From: JBDKTH01 sp964558295
Lineage (GTDB): Bacteria; Planctomycetota; Planctomycetia; Pirellulales; Thermoguttaceae
NCBI GenBank assembly: GCA_964558295.1
Contig: CAZLDQ010000055.1
Coordinates: forward strand, 1 to 29,112
Direction of reading: 5' to 3'
Length of the DNA stretch: 29,112 nt
Shown here: one piece after another, positions 8,548 to 16,686 of the stretch
Numbering within the stretch: position 1 is the first letter of the stretch
Layout: the number at the start of each line of letters is the position of its first letter
The notes under the pieces: generated by a model
Database searches by the model: none
Seen by the model: the letters and a program-made list of their open reading frames with translations, nothing else
What the model was told of the DNA's origin: nothing
Program-made: the position numbers and the translations under genes

Positions 8548-9129
8548 CTACCCGAAATACTCCGGTTCGTTGCCTGGCTTCCATTTGATATTGCAACCGA
8601 GGCTCGGTTTCTGGTTTCGCGTCACCGGGCGACCGGCGAGGACCGCGTCGAGGGCGGCGCGCAAGTCTCGCCCGGTCACCGGAATGCCGTTGTTTGGCCG
8701 GCTGTCGTCCATCTGCCCGCGATAGGCGAGGCGGTGGTCCTTGTCAAAGACGTAGAAGTCGGGCGTACAGGCCGCCTGGTAGGCCTTGGCCACCTCTTGG
8801 GTCTCGTCGTACAAGTAGGGGAACGAATAGCCTCGTCGCTTGGCCTCATCGAGCATGTGTTCCGGCGAGTCCTCGGGATACTCCTCTACATCGTTGGCAT
8901 TAATGCCCACGATAGCCACGCCGCGTGCCTGGTACTCGCGAGCTAACTGGGCTATCTGATCGGCAACGTGCTTGACATAGGGGCAATGATTGCACATGAA
9001 GATCACGAGCAAGGCCGGGGCATCCGCATAGTTGGCCAGCGAGATGGTCGTGCCGCTGACGACATCTGGAAGCGAAAACTCGGGCGCCGGGGTGCCTAAA
9101 GCGAGCATGGTGCTAGCTGTTCGTACCAT
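8548..9129 (-). CDS. Thioredoxin-fold AhpC/TSA-type redoxin (PRX-like family)
   Basis: 193 residues with no signal peptide, so cytoplasmic. Begins with the redoxin pattern LGTPAPEFSLPDV, then VIFMCNHCPYVKHV with a CxxC pair at Cys46 and Cys49, and later KAYQAACTPDFYVFDKDHRL, in which the cis-proline follows CT. This arrangement fits the thioredoxin-family proteins often annotated as PRX-like 1; substrate unknown. The start is ATG 9129 because GGAG lies 9 bases upstream; ATG 9150 and TTG 9153 have no good site. It reads in the same direction as tatD, but 241 bases with an inverted repeat separate them, so co-transcription is uncertain. Confidence 0.85.
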   Translation of the reverse strand: MVRTASTMLALGTPAPEFSLPDVVSGTTISLANYADAPALLVIFMCNHCPYVKHVADQIAQLAREYQARGVAIVGINANDVEEYPEDSPEHMLDEAKRRGYSFPYLYDETQEVAKAYQAACTPDFYVFDKDHRLAYRGQMDDSRPNNGIPVTGRDLRAALDAVLAGRPVTRNQKPSLGCNIKWKPGNEPEYFG

Positions 9130-9262
9130 GATTAGCGTCTCCGTAATCATCAAGGAGGAGCCAACGTCCGATCAACGAATCATACGCAGCAGGGACGCCC
9201 CAGGACAGTGCCGGAGAAATACGGGCCGCGTGAAGCGTGGTTTTGGGAACGATCGAAGCATG

Positions 9263-9371
9263 ACTTCCGCGTTTGGCCTACGCCAAAAGAGAATCCACTC
9301 ATCGTTGGAACCGCTTCCTCCCGAACGACCGGTCTGCGGCTGCTGTTTGCCCGTCGATCAAACGCGGAAGT
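9263..9371. repeat. 13-bp inverted repeat bounding a 109-bp element next to the tatD stop
   Basis: ACTTCCGCGTTTG (9263-9275) and its exact reverse complement CAAACGCGGAAGT (9359-9371) face each other across 83 bases. Inside are a smaller hairpin (TTTGGC, CTAC, GCCAAA at 9272-9287) and the palindrome GACCGGTC near 9337. The right arm ends on the last base of the tatD stop codon. It could be a multi-arm terminator or structured 3' UTR of tatD, or a small mobile element; no target-site duplication was identified. Confidence 0.45.
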
Positions 9372-10228
9372 TATTCTTCGGCCGTTCCCTGGCGGTGCAA
9401 CCCGAACAACCGCTGGGCGTTGGCCGTCGTCTGGGCAGCGATCTCTTCGACGCTTACTCCGCGCAACTCAGCTAGTCGCCGTGCGGTGAGTAGGAGATTG
9501 GCTGGCTCGTTGCGTTGCTGCTTGCCACGCAAGGGATGCGGCACGAGATAAGGGCAGTCGGTTTCGACAAGAAGCCGATCGGCGGGGACTCGCTTCGCTG
9601 CTTCGCGGAGCGCCTCGAACTTCTTGTTCGGATAGGTCACCGCGCCGGCAAAACTCACGTATAATCCCAGTTCCAGACAGATTTCCGCGGTTGGAGCGTC
9701 CTCGCTGAACGAGTGCATCACGCCTCGCAATGGCCCGCGATCGACCGCCTCGCGGAGCATCGGCAGCATGTCGGCGAACGCTTCGCGACAGTGGAGAATC
9801 ACCGGCAGGTCATGTTGCTGCGCCAGACGCAGGTGGCGGTCAAAATAGTCCTGTTGCACATCGAAGGAGGTGAAGTCCCAGTGACGATCGAGTCCCGTCT
9901 CACCGATTGCAACAACCTTGGGCCGACTAACCAAGGCAACGATTTGCTCCCAGTCACCCTCGGCGACCGAATCGCAATAGTTCGGTTGGATGCCGACCGC
10001 CGCAAAGAGCCCTTCATGCAGAACCGCCAGCCGGACCACGGCCTCGCTCGAAGCGGCCGTGATGCCCGGGCAGATCATTGCCGCGATTCCAGCCTCCCGG
10101 TTCCGTGCGATGGCTTCCTCGCGGTCCTCGTTGAACTCCTCGGCATCCAGGTGGGCGTGGGTGTCAATCAGTGGAGAACTCGAAAAGCAGAAGGCAGAAT
10201 GGCTCATCGGCGACTCTTCGTTTTGCAT
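9371..10228 (-). CDS. tatD: TatD-family metal-dependent DNase
   Basis: 285 residues. TatD enzymes are cytoplasmic TIM-barrel hydrolases with 3'-5' exonuclease or DNase activity. All metal ligands are visible: IDTHAHLD (His24, His26), AIGETGLDRHWD (Glu110), VILHCREA (His146), GVMHSFSED (His172) and ETDCPYLVPHP (Asp224). Most family members start just before IDTHAHLD. Here about 20 extra residues, with a stretch SHSAFCFSSS, are encoded by heptanucleotide repeat DNA. Two starts are plausible: ATG 10228 (AGGA 6 bases upstream) and ATG 10207 (GAAGAG about 6 bases upstream). The start lies 3 bases after the stop of the preceding small gene, indicating coupling to the nuo operon. Confidence 0.93.
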   Translation of the reverse strand: MQNEESPMSHSAFCFSSSPLIDTHAHLDAEEFNEDREEAIARNREAGIAAMICPGITAASSEAVVRLAVLHEGLFAAVGIQPNYCDSVAEGDWEQIVALVSRPKVVAIGETGLDRHWDFTSFDVQQDYFDRHLRLAQQHDLPVILHCREAFADMLPMLREAVDRGPLRGVMHSFSEDAPTAEICLELGLYVSFAGAVTYPNKKFEALREAAKRVPADRLLVETDCPYLVPHPLRGKQQRNEPANLLLTARRLAELRGVSVEEIAAQTTANAQRLFGLHRQGTAEE

Positions 10229-10253
10229 TCATCATCCTGCATTCTGCAATTCC
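10183..10253. repeat. Heptanucleotide word array across the small-gene/tatD junction
   Basis: Two short blocks. At 10182-10202 the + strand reads GAAAAGC-AGAAGGC-AGAATGG, three 7-base units. At 10226-10253 it reads CATTCAT-CATCCTG-CATTCTG-CAATTCC, four 7-base units. The second block supplies the last codons and stop of the small gene and the ATG of tatD; the first encodes part of the tatD N-terminal extension. Units are degenerate, so this is a weaker case than 18995-19057. Confidence 0.5.
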
Positions 10254-10666
10254 CTGATCGCTGCCAGATGCTCGAGAGTAAGGCGAAGCATGTCTTCGGC
10301 GATCGGCTGGAGCGACGGGACCCCGGCCAGATCGTCCACGCAGCGGGCCATCAGATGCACTTTGTGTTCGAGCCGCTCATGGACCTTGTGGAGGATGAAA
10401 TCAACGGCCACATCGTGCATGCTCGTGAATTCCAGGGGGAACTCGCCGAAGTCGACGATCCCACCTTGCTGGCGAATCGCGGGGGCAAGTCGCTGGGCGA
10501 GGTTTCGGTGATCGGTCGCAATGTGGACCAGCAATGCCTGGGCCTTTTGACCGTCGGGGCCAAGCCAGGGCTGTGCCTGGACGAGGTAGGTCGGCAGCGA
10601 GCGGTGGACGAGCCGGAATAGACGATTCAGCAGACCGATCGTATCGGTCCCCGCAACTCGGGTCAT
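10232..10666 (-). CDS. Uncharacterised small helical protein
   Basis: 144 residues, no recognised family, no signal peptide or membrane segment. The sequence is almost entirely amphipathic helix and rich in His and Leu: VHRSLPTYLVQAQPWL, HIATDHRNLAQRLAPAI, VAVDFILHKVHERLEHKVHL, LRLTLEHLAAIRELQ. Four helices with ExxH-like pairs suggest a ferritin-like or hemerythrin-like bundle, but this is inference and the metal ligands cannot be assigned. The start is ATG 10666 because GGAGG lies 9 bases upstream. It begins 23 bases after the nuoN stop and ends 3 bases before tatD, so it is the tenth gene of the nuo transcription unit. Its last residues (LQNAG) are encoded by repeat words. Confidence 0.7.
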   Translation of the reverse strand: MTRVAGTDTIGLLNRLFRLVHRSLPTYLVQAQPWLGPDGQKAQALLVHIATDHRNLAQRLAPAIRQQGGIVDFGEFPLEFTSMHDVAVDFILHKVHERLEHKVHLMARCVDDLAGVPSLQPIAEDMLRLTLEHLAAIRELQNAG

Positions 10667-10689
10667 CAGACTCTTCCTCCCAATCGCTC

Positions 10690-12363
10690 TTAAAGCAGTA
10701 AGGTCGAGGCGGCCGCTTCTGCCCAAACGAATAGTCCGTTCCACCACACGCCGAGGATGAACAGCGGCATGGCGATGACCAGGCTGTAAGCTCCGGGGAT
10801 CGTGTTCAGCCGAATGGGGGCCGTTTGACATCCCTCAGGCTCGGGCGTCAGAATCATCACCCGTACAACGCGGATATAGTAGAACAGGCTGAGCAGGCTA
10901 TTGAGCACGCCGATGGACAACAGGGCCCAGAGTCGGGCGTCGGCCACCGAGGCGAAGATGGCGAACTTGGCGCTGAAGCCCGCCAAGGGGGGCAGGCCAA
11001 TCAGGCTGAACAACACGATTGCCATACAGATGGCCAAGCCCGGTGAGCGATGAATCAGCCCGGCATAGTCGTCGATTTTTTCGCTTCCCAGTACGTTGCG
11101 CAGGAAAGCCACGCCAGCGAAAGCTCCAAGATTCATGAACAGGTAGACCGCCACATAGAAGGCCAGCGAGGCGACGGCTTCCCTGGCGCCGGCCGGATCA
11201 TTTCCGGTCATGGTCACGGCAGCGGCCACCGGCATCATCATGTAGCCGGCATGGGCGATCGTCGAATAGCCCAAGAGCCGCTTCATGTTCGCCTGTCCAT
11301 AGGCGGCCAGATTGCCGAAGGTGCAGGTTATCGCGGCCAGCAGGGCGATTAATTCGGCCATGTAATGTCGCGCCGGCTCCAGAGCGGCCTGGAGCGATGG
11401 CTTCTCGGCGATTGGGACAACGGAGTCGAGGCTGTCTTTCACCTGTTCCCGCGGCGCGGTCTGCACGGCAGCCACTTGCGTTTCCAGCGAAGACTGGACG
11501 AATCCGAAGCCAAGGACTAGACGCACGAGTAGTGCCAAGGCGGCGGCCTTAGAGGCGATCGACAAAAAGGCGCCAACTTCAGCCGTGGTTCCTTCGAACA
11601 CGTCGGGTGCCCAGAAGTGGAACGGTACAGCCGAGAGTTTGAACGCCAGCCCAACCATTACCATCAGGCCACCGAGGGCTAAGACCATTGCGGGAACGGC
11701 GCCCGGACCGTTGGCCAGCATATCGCCCAGTTGGGCCGCCATAACGGGAATCTGTGCCGAGCCGAGTACGCCGACCAGGAGACTGATGCCGTAGAGCATT
11801 ACGCCAGCCGTGGCCGCACCGAACACGGCGAATTTCAAGGCTGCTTCGCTACTGACTCGGCGATGGCGGAGGAATCCCGCCAAGACATACGAGGGAATGC
11901 TGGCCATTTCCACGCTGAGGAAGACGATCAGCATGTGGTTGGCCGAGACCATCAGGCACATACCCAACGTGGCCCCGAGGATCAAAACGTAGAACTCGGT
12001 TGCTTCTTCCCGCTCTGGCGTGCCGGCGATCTGGGTGAACGTGGTAAAGAGCAGGACGAAGAACAGCAGCAGACCCCGCATGAATACGGAAAACGTATCG
12101 AACACCAGCAGGCCGGTGAAGATCGGGCCCAACACGGCTTGGCCGGAGGCGGTTAGGTAGTGCCAGGGAGCTGCAAACCAGAGGGCGAGGATCGTGCCAA
12201 GTGCCGTGATGTAAAACGGGCTGCTGCTTCGGGCGGAGGTAAACATCCGGGCTAAGAGTAGCAGGACGATCGTGGCGCAGAGCACCAGTTCCGGCCGGAA
12301 CGCGGTCAGCGACGGCCCCAGGGTGTCATCGAGCACGCTTTGAGTCAGTTGGTAGAAGCTCAC
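10690..12363 (-). CDS. nuoN: NADH-quinone oxidoreductase subunit N (antiporter-like)
   Basis: 557 residues, about 14 membrane helices. One of three Mrp-antiporter-like proton-pumping subunits of complex I. Conserved SVEMASIPSYVLAGFLRH (with the helix-5 glutamate), FKLSAVPFHFWAPDVFEG (with the helix-7 lysine) and KRLLGYSTIAHAGYMMM are all present. An extra hydrophilic loop of about 45 residues (about 288-332, SLETQVAAVQTAPREQVKDS and on) makes it longer than the roughly 485 residues of the E. coli protein. Its ATG overlaps the nuoM stop by 4 bases (ATGA), implying translational coupling. Confidence 0.95.
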   Translation of the reverse strand: MSFYQLTQSVLDDTLGPSLTAFRPELVLCATIVLLLLARMFTSARSSSPFYITALGTILALWFAAPWHYLTASGQAVLGPIFTGLLVFDTFSVFMRGLLLFFVLLFTTFTQIAGTPEREEATEFYVLILGATLGMCLMVSANHMLIVFLSVEMASIPSYVLAGFLRHRRVSSEAALKFAVFGAATAGVMLYGISLLVGVLGSAQIPVMAAQLGDMLANGPGAVPAMVLALGGLMVMVGLAFKLSAVPFHFWAPDVFEGTTAEVGAFLSIASKAAALALLVRLVLGFGFVQSSLETQVAAVQTAPREQVKDSLDSVVPIAEKPSLQAALEPARHYMAELIALLAAITCTFGNLAAYGQANMKRLLGYSTIAHAGYMMMPVAAAVTMTGNDPAGAREAVASLAFYVAVYLFMNLGAFAGVAFLRNVLGSEKIDDYAGLIHRSPGLAICMAIVLFSLIGLPPLAGFSAKFAIFASVADARLWALLSIGVLNSLLSLFYYIRVVRVMILTPEPEGCQTAPIRLNTIPGAYSLVIAMPLFILGVWWNGLFVWAEAAASTLLL

Positions 12364-14159
12364 GGCTGGAACAGTTCCTTCACGGTGACATCGTGCTGGG
12401 GGACGGTGCTGGCGGCTTGGTGCTTTTGGAGCGTTGGTTGCTTGACGTTTTTCATCCAGTCGGCCAGTTGCTCAACCGTCCGGTTGACGCTCGGCGACAT
12501 GTAGCTGAATACGACCTGCGGATAGACACCGAACAGAATCGCGAAGGTTAGAAGCGGGGCGGCGATGGCGATTTCCCGACGGGTCGGCGGCACGAGGGCT
12601 TCCGGATGGGGGCCCTTGTATTCCGGTCCCAGATAGACCCGCTGGATGGTCCAGAGGATATAGCCGGCTGTCAGCATTACGACTGAAGCGGTGACAACGG
12701 CCAAGGCTTTGCTGAAGTTCCAGACCGACAGGGTGACGAACACCTCGCCGATAAATCCGCACAAGCCCGGCAAGCCCAGGCCGGCGAAGAAGATTCCGAC
12801 CGCCAGACCGCTATAGACCGGCATTCGGGCGAAGATCCCGCCGAACTGGTCGAGGTTGCGATGATGGACGCGGTCATAGAGCACGCCTACCATAAAGAAC
12901 ATGCCAGCCGAGCTTAGCCCGTGGGCGATCATTTGGAACATGGCCCCGTTCATGCCCATCATCCAATAATCGCCGTTGAACTGATTGCCGGTCGAGATGG
13001 TCCAAACCCCGATTCCCAGGACCACGTAACCCATGTGGCTCACGGAGCTATAAGCCACCAGCCGTTTGAAGTCCTTTTGGGCCAAGGCGGCAAAGGCTCC
13101 ATAGATTAAGCTGACCGCGCCCAAGGTACAGACGAACCAAGCCAGTTGGTAGGCAGCGTCGGGGCAGATGGGGTAGCAGATCCGGAGGATTCCGTAACCT
13201 CCCATTTTCAAAAGGACCCCAGCCAGGAGCATTGAGATTGGCGTGGGGGCCTCGACGTGGGCATCGGGGAGCCATGTGTGCACGGGCACGGAAGGTACCT
13301 TAATCAGGAACCCGATCAACAGGAGCACAAAGGCCCACCACTGGATCGACTTGCCCCAGAAGAGCAACTGGTTAAACGGCGAATCGGCCAGTTGTCCCAG
13401 TTCGGCTAGGGCCATCAGATTGAAGGTGTGAATCGCCGATCCGCCTTCGACACCCTTTTGTTGGATCACATTCTGGACCACGTCAGGGTGCAGGTGCGCC
13501 GCATAGAGCTGGTCCGGGCTCAGCAACCTCAGATCGCTGGAGAAGTAGAGAGCCAACAGGGCAACCAGCATCATCACGCTACCGGCGAAAGTGAACAAGA
13601 AGAACTTGATTGCTGCGTACTCCCGACGGGGGCCGCCCCAGATGCCGATCAGGAAGTACATCGGCAGGAGCATCACTTCCCAGAACACGTAGAACAGGAA
13701 GAAATCCAACGCCATGAACACGCCGAGCATGCCCGTTTCCAATAACAGAAACAGAATGCAATAGGCCTTTACATGCTTCGTGATTGACCAACTGGCCCCC
13801 ATGGCCAACACGCTCAGGAAGGAGGTGAGCAGGACCAGCGGGAAGCTGATGCCGTCGATCCCCAGGGCGTAATAGATGTTGAACGACGGGATCCACTTTG
13901 CGCTGAATGCATGCTGCATCTGGCCAATGCCGAGCACGAACTGTGACGACTGTGTGCTATTGGCCAGGGCCTGCGGATCCTCGCCAGTGGCGGGCAGGGC
14001 GATCCAGACCGTCAATAAGAAGACGGAGATCGTCACCCCCAGGCTGAAACGCTTGAGAAGCTGCTCGTTCTCCTTGGGCAAGAACAGGAGGAGCCAAGCG
14101 CCCACTGTTGGCAAGAAGATGATCAGACTTAACAGGACAATCGAACTGGCAAGTGCCAT
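12360..14159 (-). CDS. nuoM: NADH-quinone oxidoreductase subunit M (antiporter-like)
   Basis: 599 residues, about 14 membrane helices, proton-pumping subunit of the complex I membrane arm. FYVFWEVMLLPMYFLIGIWG holds the conserved helix-5 glutamate; GFLIKVPSVPVHTWLPDAHV holds the helix-7 lysine and the characteristic HTWLPDAHVEAPT. A loop near LYAAHLHPDVVQNVIQQKGV is longer than in the E. coli protein (about 510 residues). A 127-base gap with a terminator-like hairpin and a heptanucleotide array separates it from nuoL, and no clear ribosome-binding site precedes the ATG. Its stop overlaps the nuoN start. Confidence 0.95.
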   Translation of the reverse strand: MALASSIVLLSLIIFLPTVGAWLLLFLPKENEQLLKRFSLGVTISVFLLTVWIALPATGEDPQALANSTQSSQFVLGIGQMQHAFSAKWIPSFNIYYALGIDGISFPLVLLTSFLSVLAMGASWSITKHVKAYCILFLLLETGMLGVFMALDFFLFYVFWEVMLLPMYFLIGIWGGPRREYAAIKFFLFTFAGSVMMLVALLALYFSSDLRLLSPDQLYAAHLHPDVVQNVIQQKGVEGGSAIHTFNLMALAELGQLADSPFNQLLFWGKSIQWWAFVLLLIGFLIKVPSVPVHTWLPDAHVEAPTPISMLLAGVLLKMGGYGILRICYPICPDAAYQLAWFVCTLGAVSLIYGAFAALAQKDFKRLVAYSSVSHMGYVVLGIGVWTISTGNQFNGDYWMMGMNGAMFQMIAHGLSSAGMFFMVGVLYDRVHHRNLDQFGGIFARMPVYSGLAVGIFFAGLGLPGLCGFIGEVFVTLSVWNFSKALAVVTASVVMLTAGYILWTIQRVYLGPEYKGPHPEALVPPTRREIAIAAPLLTFAILFGVYPQVVFSYMSPSVNRTVEQLADWMKNVKQPTLQKHQAASTVPQHDVTVKELFQP

Positions 14160-14200
14160 GGCTTATCTGCTCGTAAGTTGCTCGAAACGTGAGTCTTCGC

Positions 14201-14233
14201 AAAAAACGCGGGACAAACCCCGCCGCTACGCGG
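14201..14233 (-). terminator. Terminator-like hairpin with overlapping alternative stem between nuoL and nuoM
   Basis: On the transcribed (-) strand GCGGG, a 6-base loop and CCCGC (14223 down to 14208) are followed by one G and a run of six T (14206-14201), the layout of a weak intrinsic terminator. Immediately upstream, CCGC-GTA-GCGG (14233-14223) forms another hairpin that shares bases with the left arm, so the two are mutually exclusive. The position inside the operon suggests possible attenuation between nuoL and nuoM. Confidence 0.45.
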
Positions 14234-14252
14234 TGTTAGCGATTCCTTCCGT

Positions 14253-14294
14253 CAAATTGCAAATTCCAAATCCCAAATCCCAAATCCTAAAACC
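14253..14294. repeat. Heptanucleotide array (CAAATCC word) between nuoL and nuoM
   Basis: Six consecutive 7-base units on the + strand: CAAATTG, CAAATTC, CAAATCC, CAAATCC, CAAATCC, TAAAACC. Three adjacent units are identical. The array supplies the nuoL stop codon (CTA on the + strand at 14287-14289) and its last residue. It resembles the heptameric STRR repeats known from filamentous cyanobacteria. Confidence 0.8.
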
Positions 14295-16686
14295 CTGCTG
14301 CGGCTGTTCCCAAGTAACGGCTTAAGAGCAGGAATAACACGACGATTCCAATGACGACCGCCATCACATATTGGCGGAGTTGGCCGGTCTGGACCGTTCG
14401 CAACCGCAGTCCTACGGCGTAGGTCACGTTCCCCAGCAGGTTGACCAGCCCATCGACAAAAAGCCGATCGAACCAGTCATCCAGATGGGCCCCTCCTCGT
14501 ACGACTCTGGCCAGACCGTTGGCGATGCCATCGATCACAACGCGATCAATCGCCGCGACCAGGGCGGAGATCATCAAGACCGGCCGGATGAAGAGGACTG
14601 CATACAACTGGTCGAAGAACCACTTGTTCCAAAGGAACCAGTAGATCGGGGCGAGCACCCGGCGGAACAGAGCCGGGTCCGGCTTGTGGGCCCAGTAAAG
14701 GGCCGTGGCTAGCAGGATGCCGACTGCTGCAACACTAAAAGCGATCCAGGATACCTGAACGTGCACGTCGTGGGCGTGCGATGCCGTTTCGGCCGGCATG
14801 CTGATCGACGGCCAGAGCATCGCTCCAGCGACTCCCTCGGTGATTCCCGCCGGCTTTGCTTGCTCCAGCAAGTCGGGCAATTTCGCACCACCGGTTAATG
14901 GCACTGGCCAACCGGCCACCACAGCCATTGTGGCCAGGGCGACTAGAGGGAGGTACATAGTCTTGGGCGACTCATGGGCGTGCTCATACACGTGATGGTT
15001 GCGTGGTGTGCCGAGGAAGGTCATGTACCACAGGCGGAACATATAAAAGGCCGTGATCGCCGCACCGCCGCTGGCCACGTAGAAGAACAGGCCGTTCAAC
15101 GGACCGGGCGTTTGGAGCACAAACAACTGGGCCAGAATCGCATCCTTCGAATAGTAGCCGCTCAGCCCGATTACCAATGGAATGCCGGCCCCAGAGATGG
15201 CCAAGCAGCCGATGAGCATAGTGTAGCCGGTCCAGGGCATCTTCTTGAGAAGCCCGCCCATTTGCGGCATTTCGTTGGTGTGACAGGCGTGGATCACTGA
15301 ACCAGAGCAGAGGAACAGGAGGGCTTTGAAGAATGCATGGGTGAACAGGTGGAACAGTCCGGCAATCCAGCCGCCAGCGCCCAGGGCCAGCATCATGTAG
15401 CCCAATTGACTCACGGTTGAATAGGCCAGCACGCGTTTGATATCGGTAGCTGTGATGGCGATCGTTGCGGCCATGAACAGCGTGATCGTGCCGACGCAGG
15501 CGACGACCAGGAGCACTTCGGGCGTGAAGACTGGGAAGAAACGTCCTACCAGATAAACACCGGCCGCAACCATCGTGGCCGCGTGGATCAGGGCGCTGAC
15601 CGGTGTGGGGCCTTCCATCGCGTCGGGGAGCCAGACGTGCAGCGGGAACTGAGCACTCTTGCCGACGCAGCCACAGAAGATCCCCAGCCCCGCGACGACC
15701 AAGAGCCCGTAGCCCAGCCCAGCCTTGCGCCAATCGGGGAGCTGGGCGGCCACTTGGGCCTCTGCGGCAGCCGCGCTTGGAGCAGTTGCGTAAATCGCTT
15801 CGATCTTGTCACGGGCCGCCAGACGGACCAGCCCCTCGGGCACGGTTAGGGCGTGATGGTGCTCTGCCGGCCGGACCTGGCTGAAAATTCCCGGTCGTAC
15901 GTGCCCCACGGCGTCCTTGACGTCGCCGAAGGCAAACGTGCCCAGGCCACCCCAAAGCGCCATCAGGCCGACGATCATCCCGAAGTCGCCCACACGGTTG
16001 GTGATGAACGCCTTGTTGGCCGCATTCGAGGCGCTCTTACGTTCAATATAGAAGCCGATCAGGAAGTAGGAGCAAATCCCCACGAGTTCCCAGAAAACGA
16101 ACACCATGGCGATGTTCCCGGAGATGACCAGTCCGAGCATGCTGAAGCAAAACAGCGACAAGTACTGGTAGAACCGGTAAAAACGTCCCCGTCGCTTCAA
16201 CGGTTTGCCATCGGAGAGTATCACCAAGGGGTCGGTGACGTCGTGGAGCTCTTCGTGCATGTAACCGAAAGAGTAGACGTGGATGCAGGCGGCGATGAAC
16301 GTGACCATGCAGAACATGGCCAGCGTGAGCGAATCGATGTAATAGCCGATCGTGATCCGCAGCTTGCCGAATTCACCCAGCGTATACCAGTCTCCCGTAA
16401 CCGGGGCAATTCGCTCCGCGTGTTTCGTGGCGGCATGCTCCTCGTGAGCCGCCCCCTGTGTCGCATCGTGATGATTCGCGACGCTGACTGGGTGCTGGCT
16501 TAACCAAAGGCCCATTGAGATGAGCGAGAGGACAAGCGCCGTCAGGATGGCGGTCGTGGCGACGTAGCCGGCAGCGTGGCCCGCCTTGCCCATTCTTGGA
16601 CCGAAAAAGACGATCAGCACAAACGAGGCCAATGGCAAGAGCCAGGCCAGTCCCAGTAGCAGCGGTAATGTGGTGCCTAGGTCCAT
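14287..16686 (-). CDS. nuoL: NADH-quinone oxidoreductase subunit L (antiporter-like)
   Basis: 799 residues, distal proton-pumping subunit of complex I. Conserved FVFWELVGICSYFLIGFY (helix-5 glutamate), CVGKSAQFPLHVWLPDAMEG (helix-7 lysine, followed by PTPVSALIHAATMVAAGVYL) and KRVLAYSTVSQLGYMMLALG are clear. The C-terminal part contains the lateral-helix region and final membrane segment. The protein is much longer than the E. coli one (about 613). A His-rich loop follows the second membrane helix, and an insert near residues 255-325 (GDVKDAVGHVRPGIFSQVRP, then an Ala-rich stretch) separates two membrane segments. The ATG shares its G-adjacent bases with the nuoK TGA (TGATG, 1-base overlap), showing coupling. 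Confidence 0.95.
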   Translation of the reverse strand: MDLGTTLPLLLGLAWLLPLASFVLIVFFGPRMGKAGHAAGYVATTAILTALVLSLISMGLWLSQHPVSVANHHDATQGAAHEEHAATKHAERIAPVTGDWYTLGEFGKLRITIGYYIDSLTLAMFCMVTFIAACIHVYSFGYMHEELHDVTDPLVILSDGKPLKRRGRFYRFYQYLSLFCFSMLGLVISGNIAMVFVFWELVGICSYFLIGFYIERKSASNAANKAFITNRVGDFGMIVGLMALWGGLGTFAFGDVKDAVGHVRPGIFSQVRPAEHHHALTVPEGLVRLAARDKIEAIYATAPSAAAAEAQVAAQLPDWRKAGLGYGLLVVAGLGIFCGCVGKSAQFPLHVWLPDAMEGPTPVSALIHAATMVAAGVYLVGRFFPVFTPEVLLVVACVGTITLFMAATIAITATDIKRVLAYSTVSQLGYMMLALGAGGWIAGLFHLFTHAFFKALLFLCSGSVIHACHTNEMPQMGGLLKKMPWTGYTMLIGCLAISGAGIPLVIGLSGYYSKDAILAQLFVLQTPGPLNGLFFYVASGGAAITAFYMFRLWYMTFLGTPRNHHVYEHAHESPKTMYLPLVALATMAVVAGWPVPLTGGAKLPDLLEQAKPAGITEGVAGAMLWPSISMPAETASHAHDVHVQVSWIAFSVAAVGILLATALYWAHKPDPALFRRVLAPIYWFLWNKWFFDQLYAVLFIRPVLMISALVAAIDRVVIDGIANGLARVVRGGAHLDDWFDRLFVDGLVNLLGNVTYAVGLRLRTVQTGQLRQYVMAVVIGIVVLFLLLSRYLGTAAAGF

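Noticed and set aside
8540..8555. Overlap or fusion between mqnD and the thioredoxin-like gene
   Set aside because: The genes are convergent and their stop codons simply abut (8547 and 8548); neither frame is disturbed.
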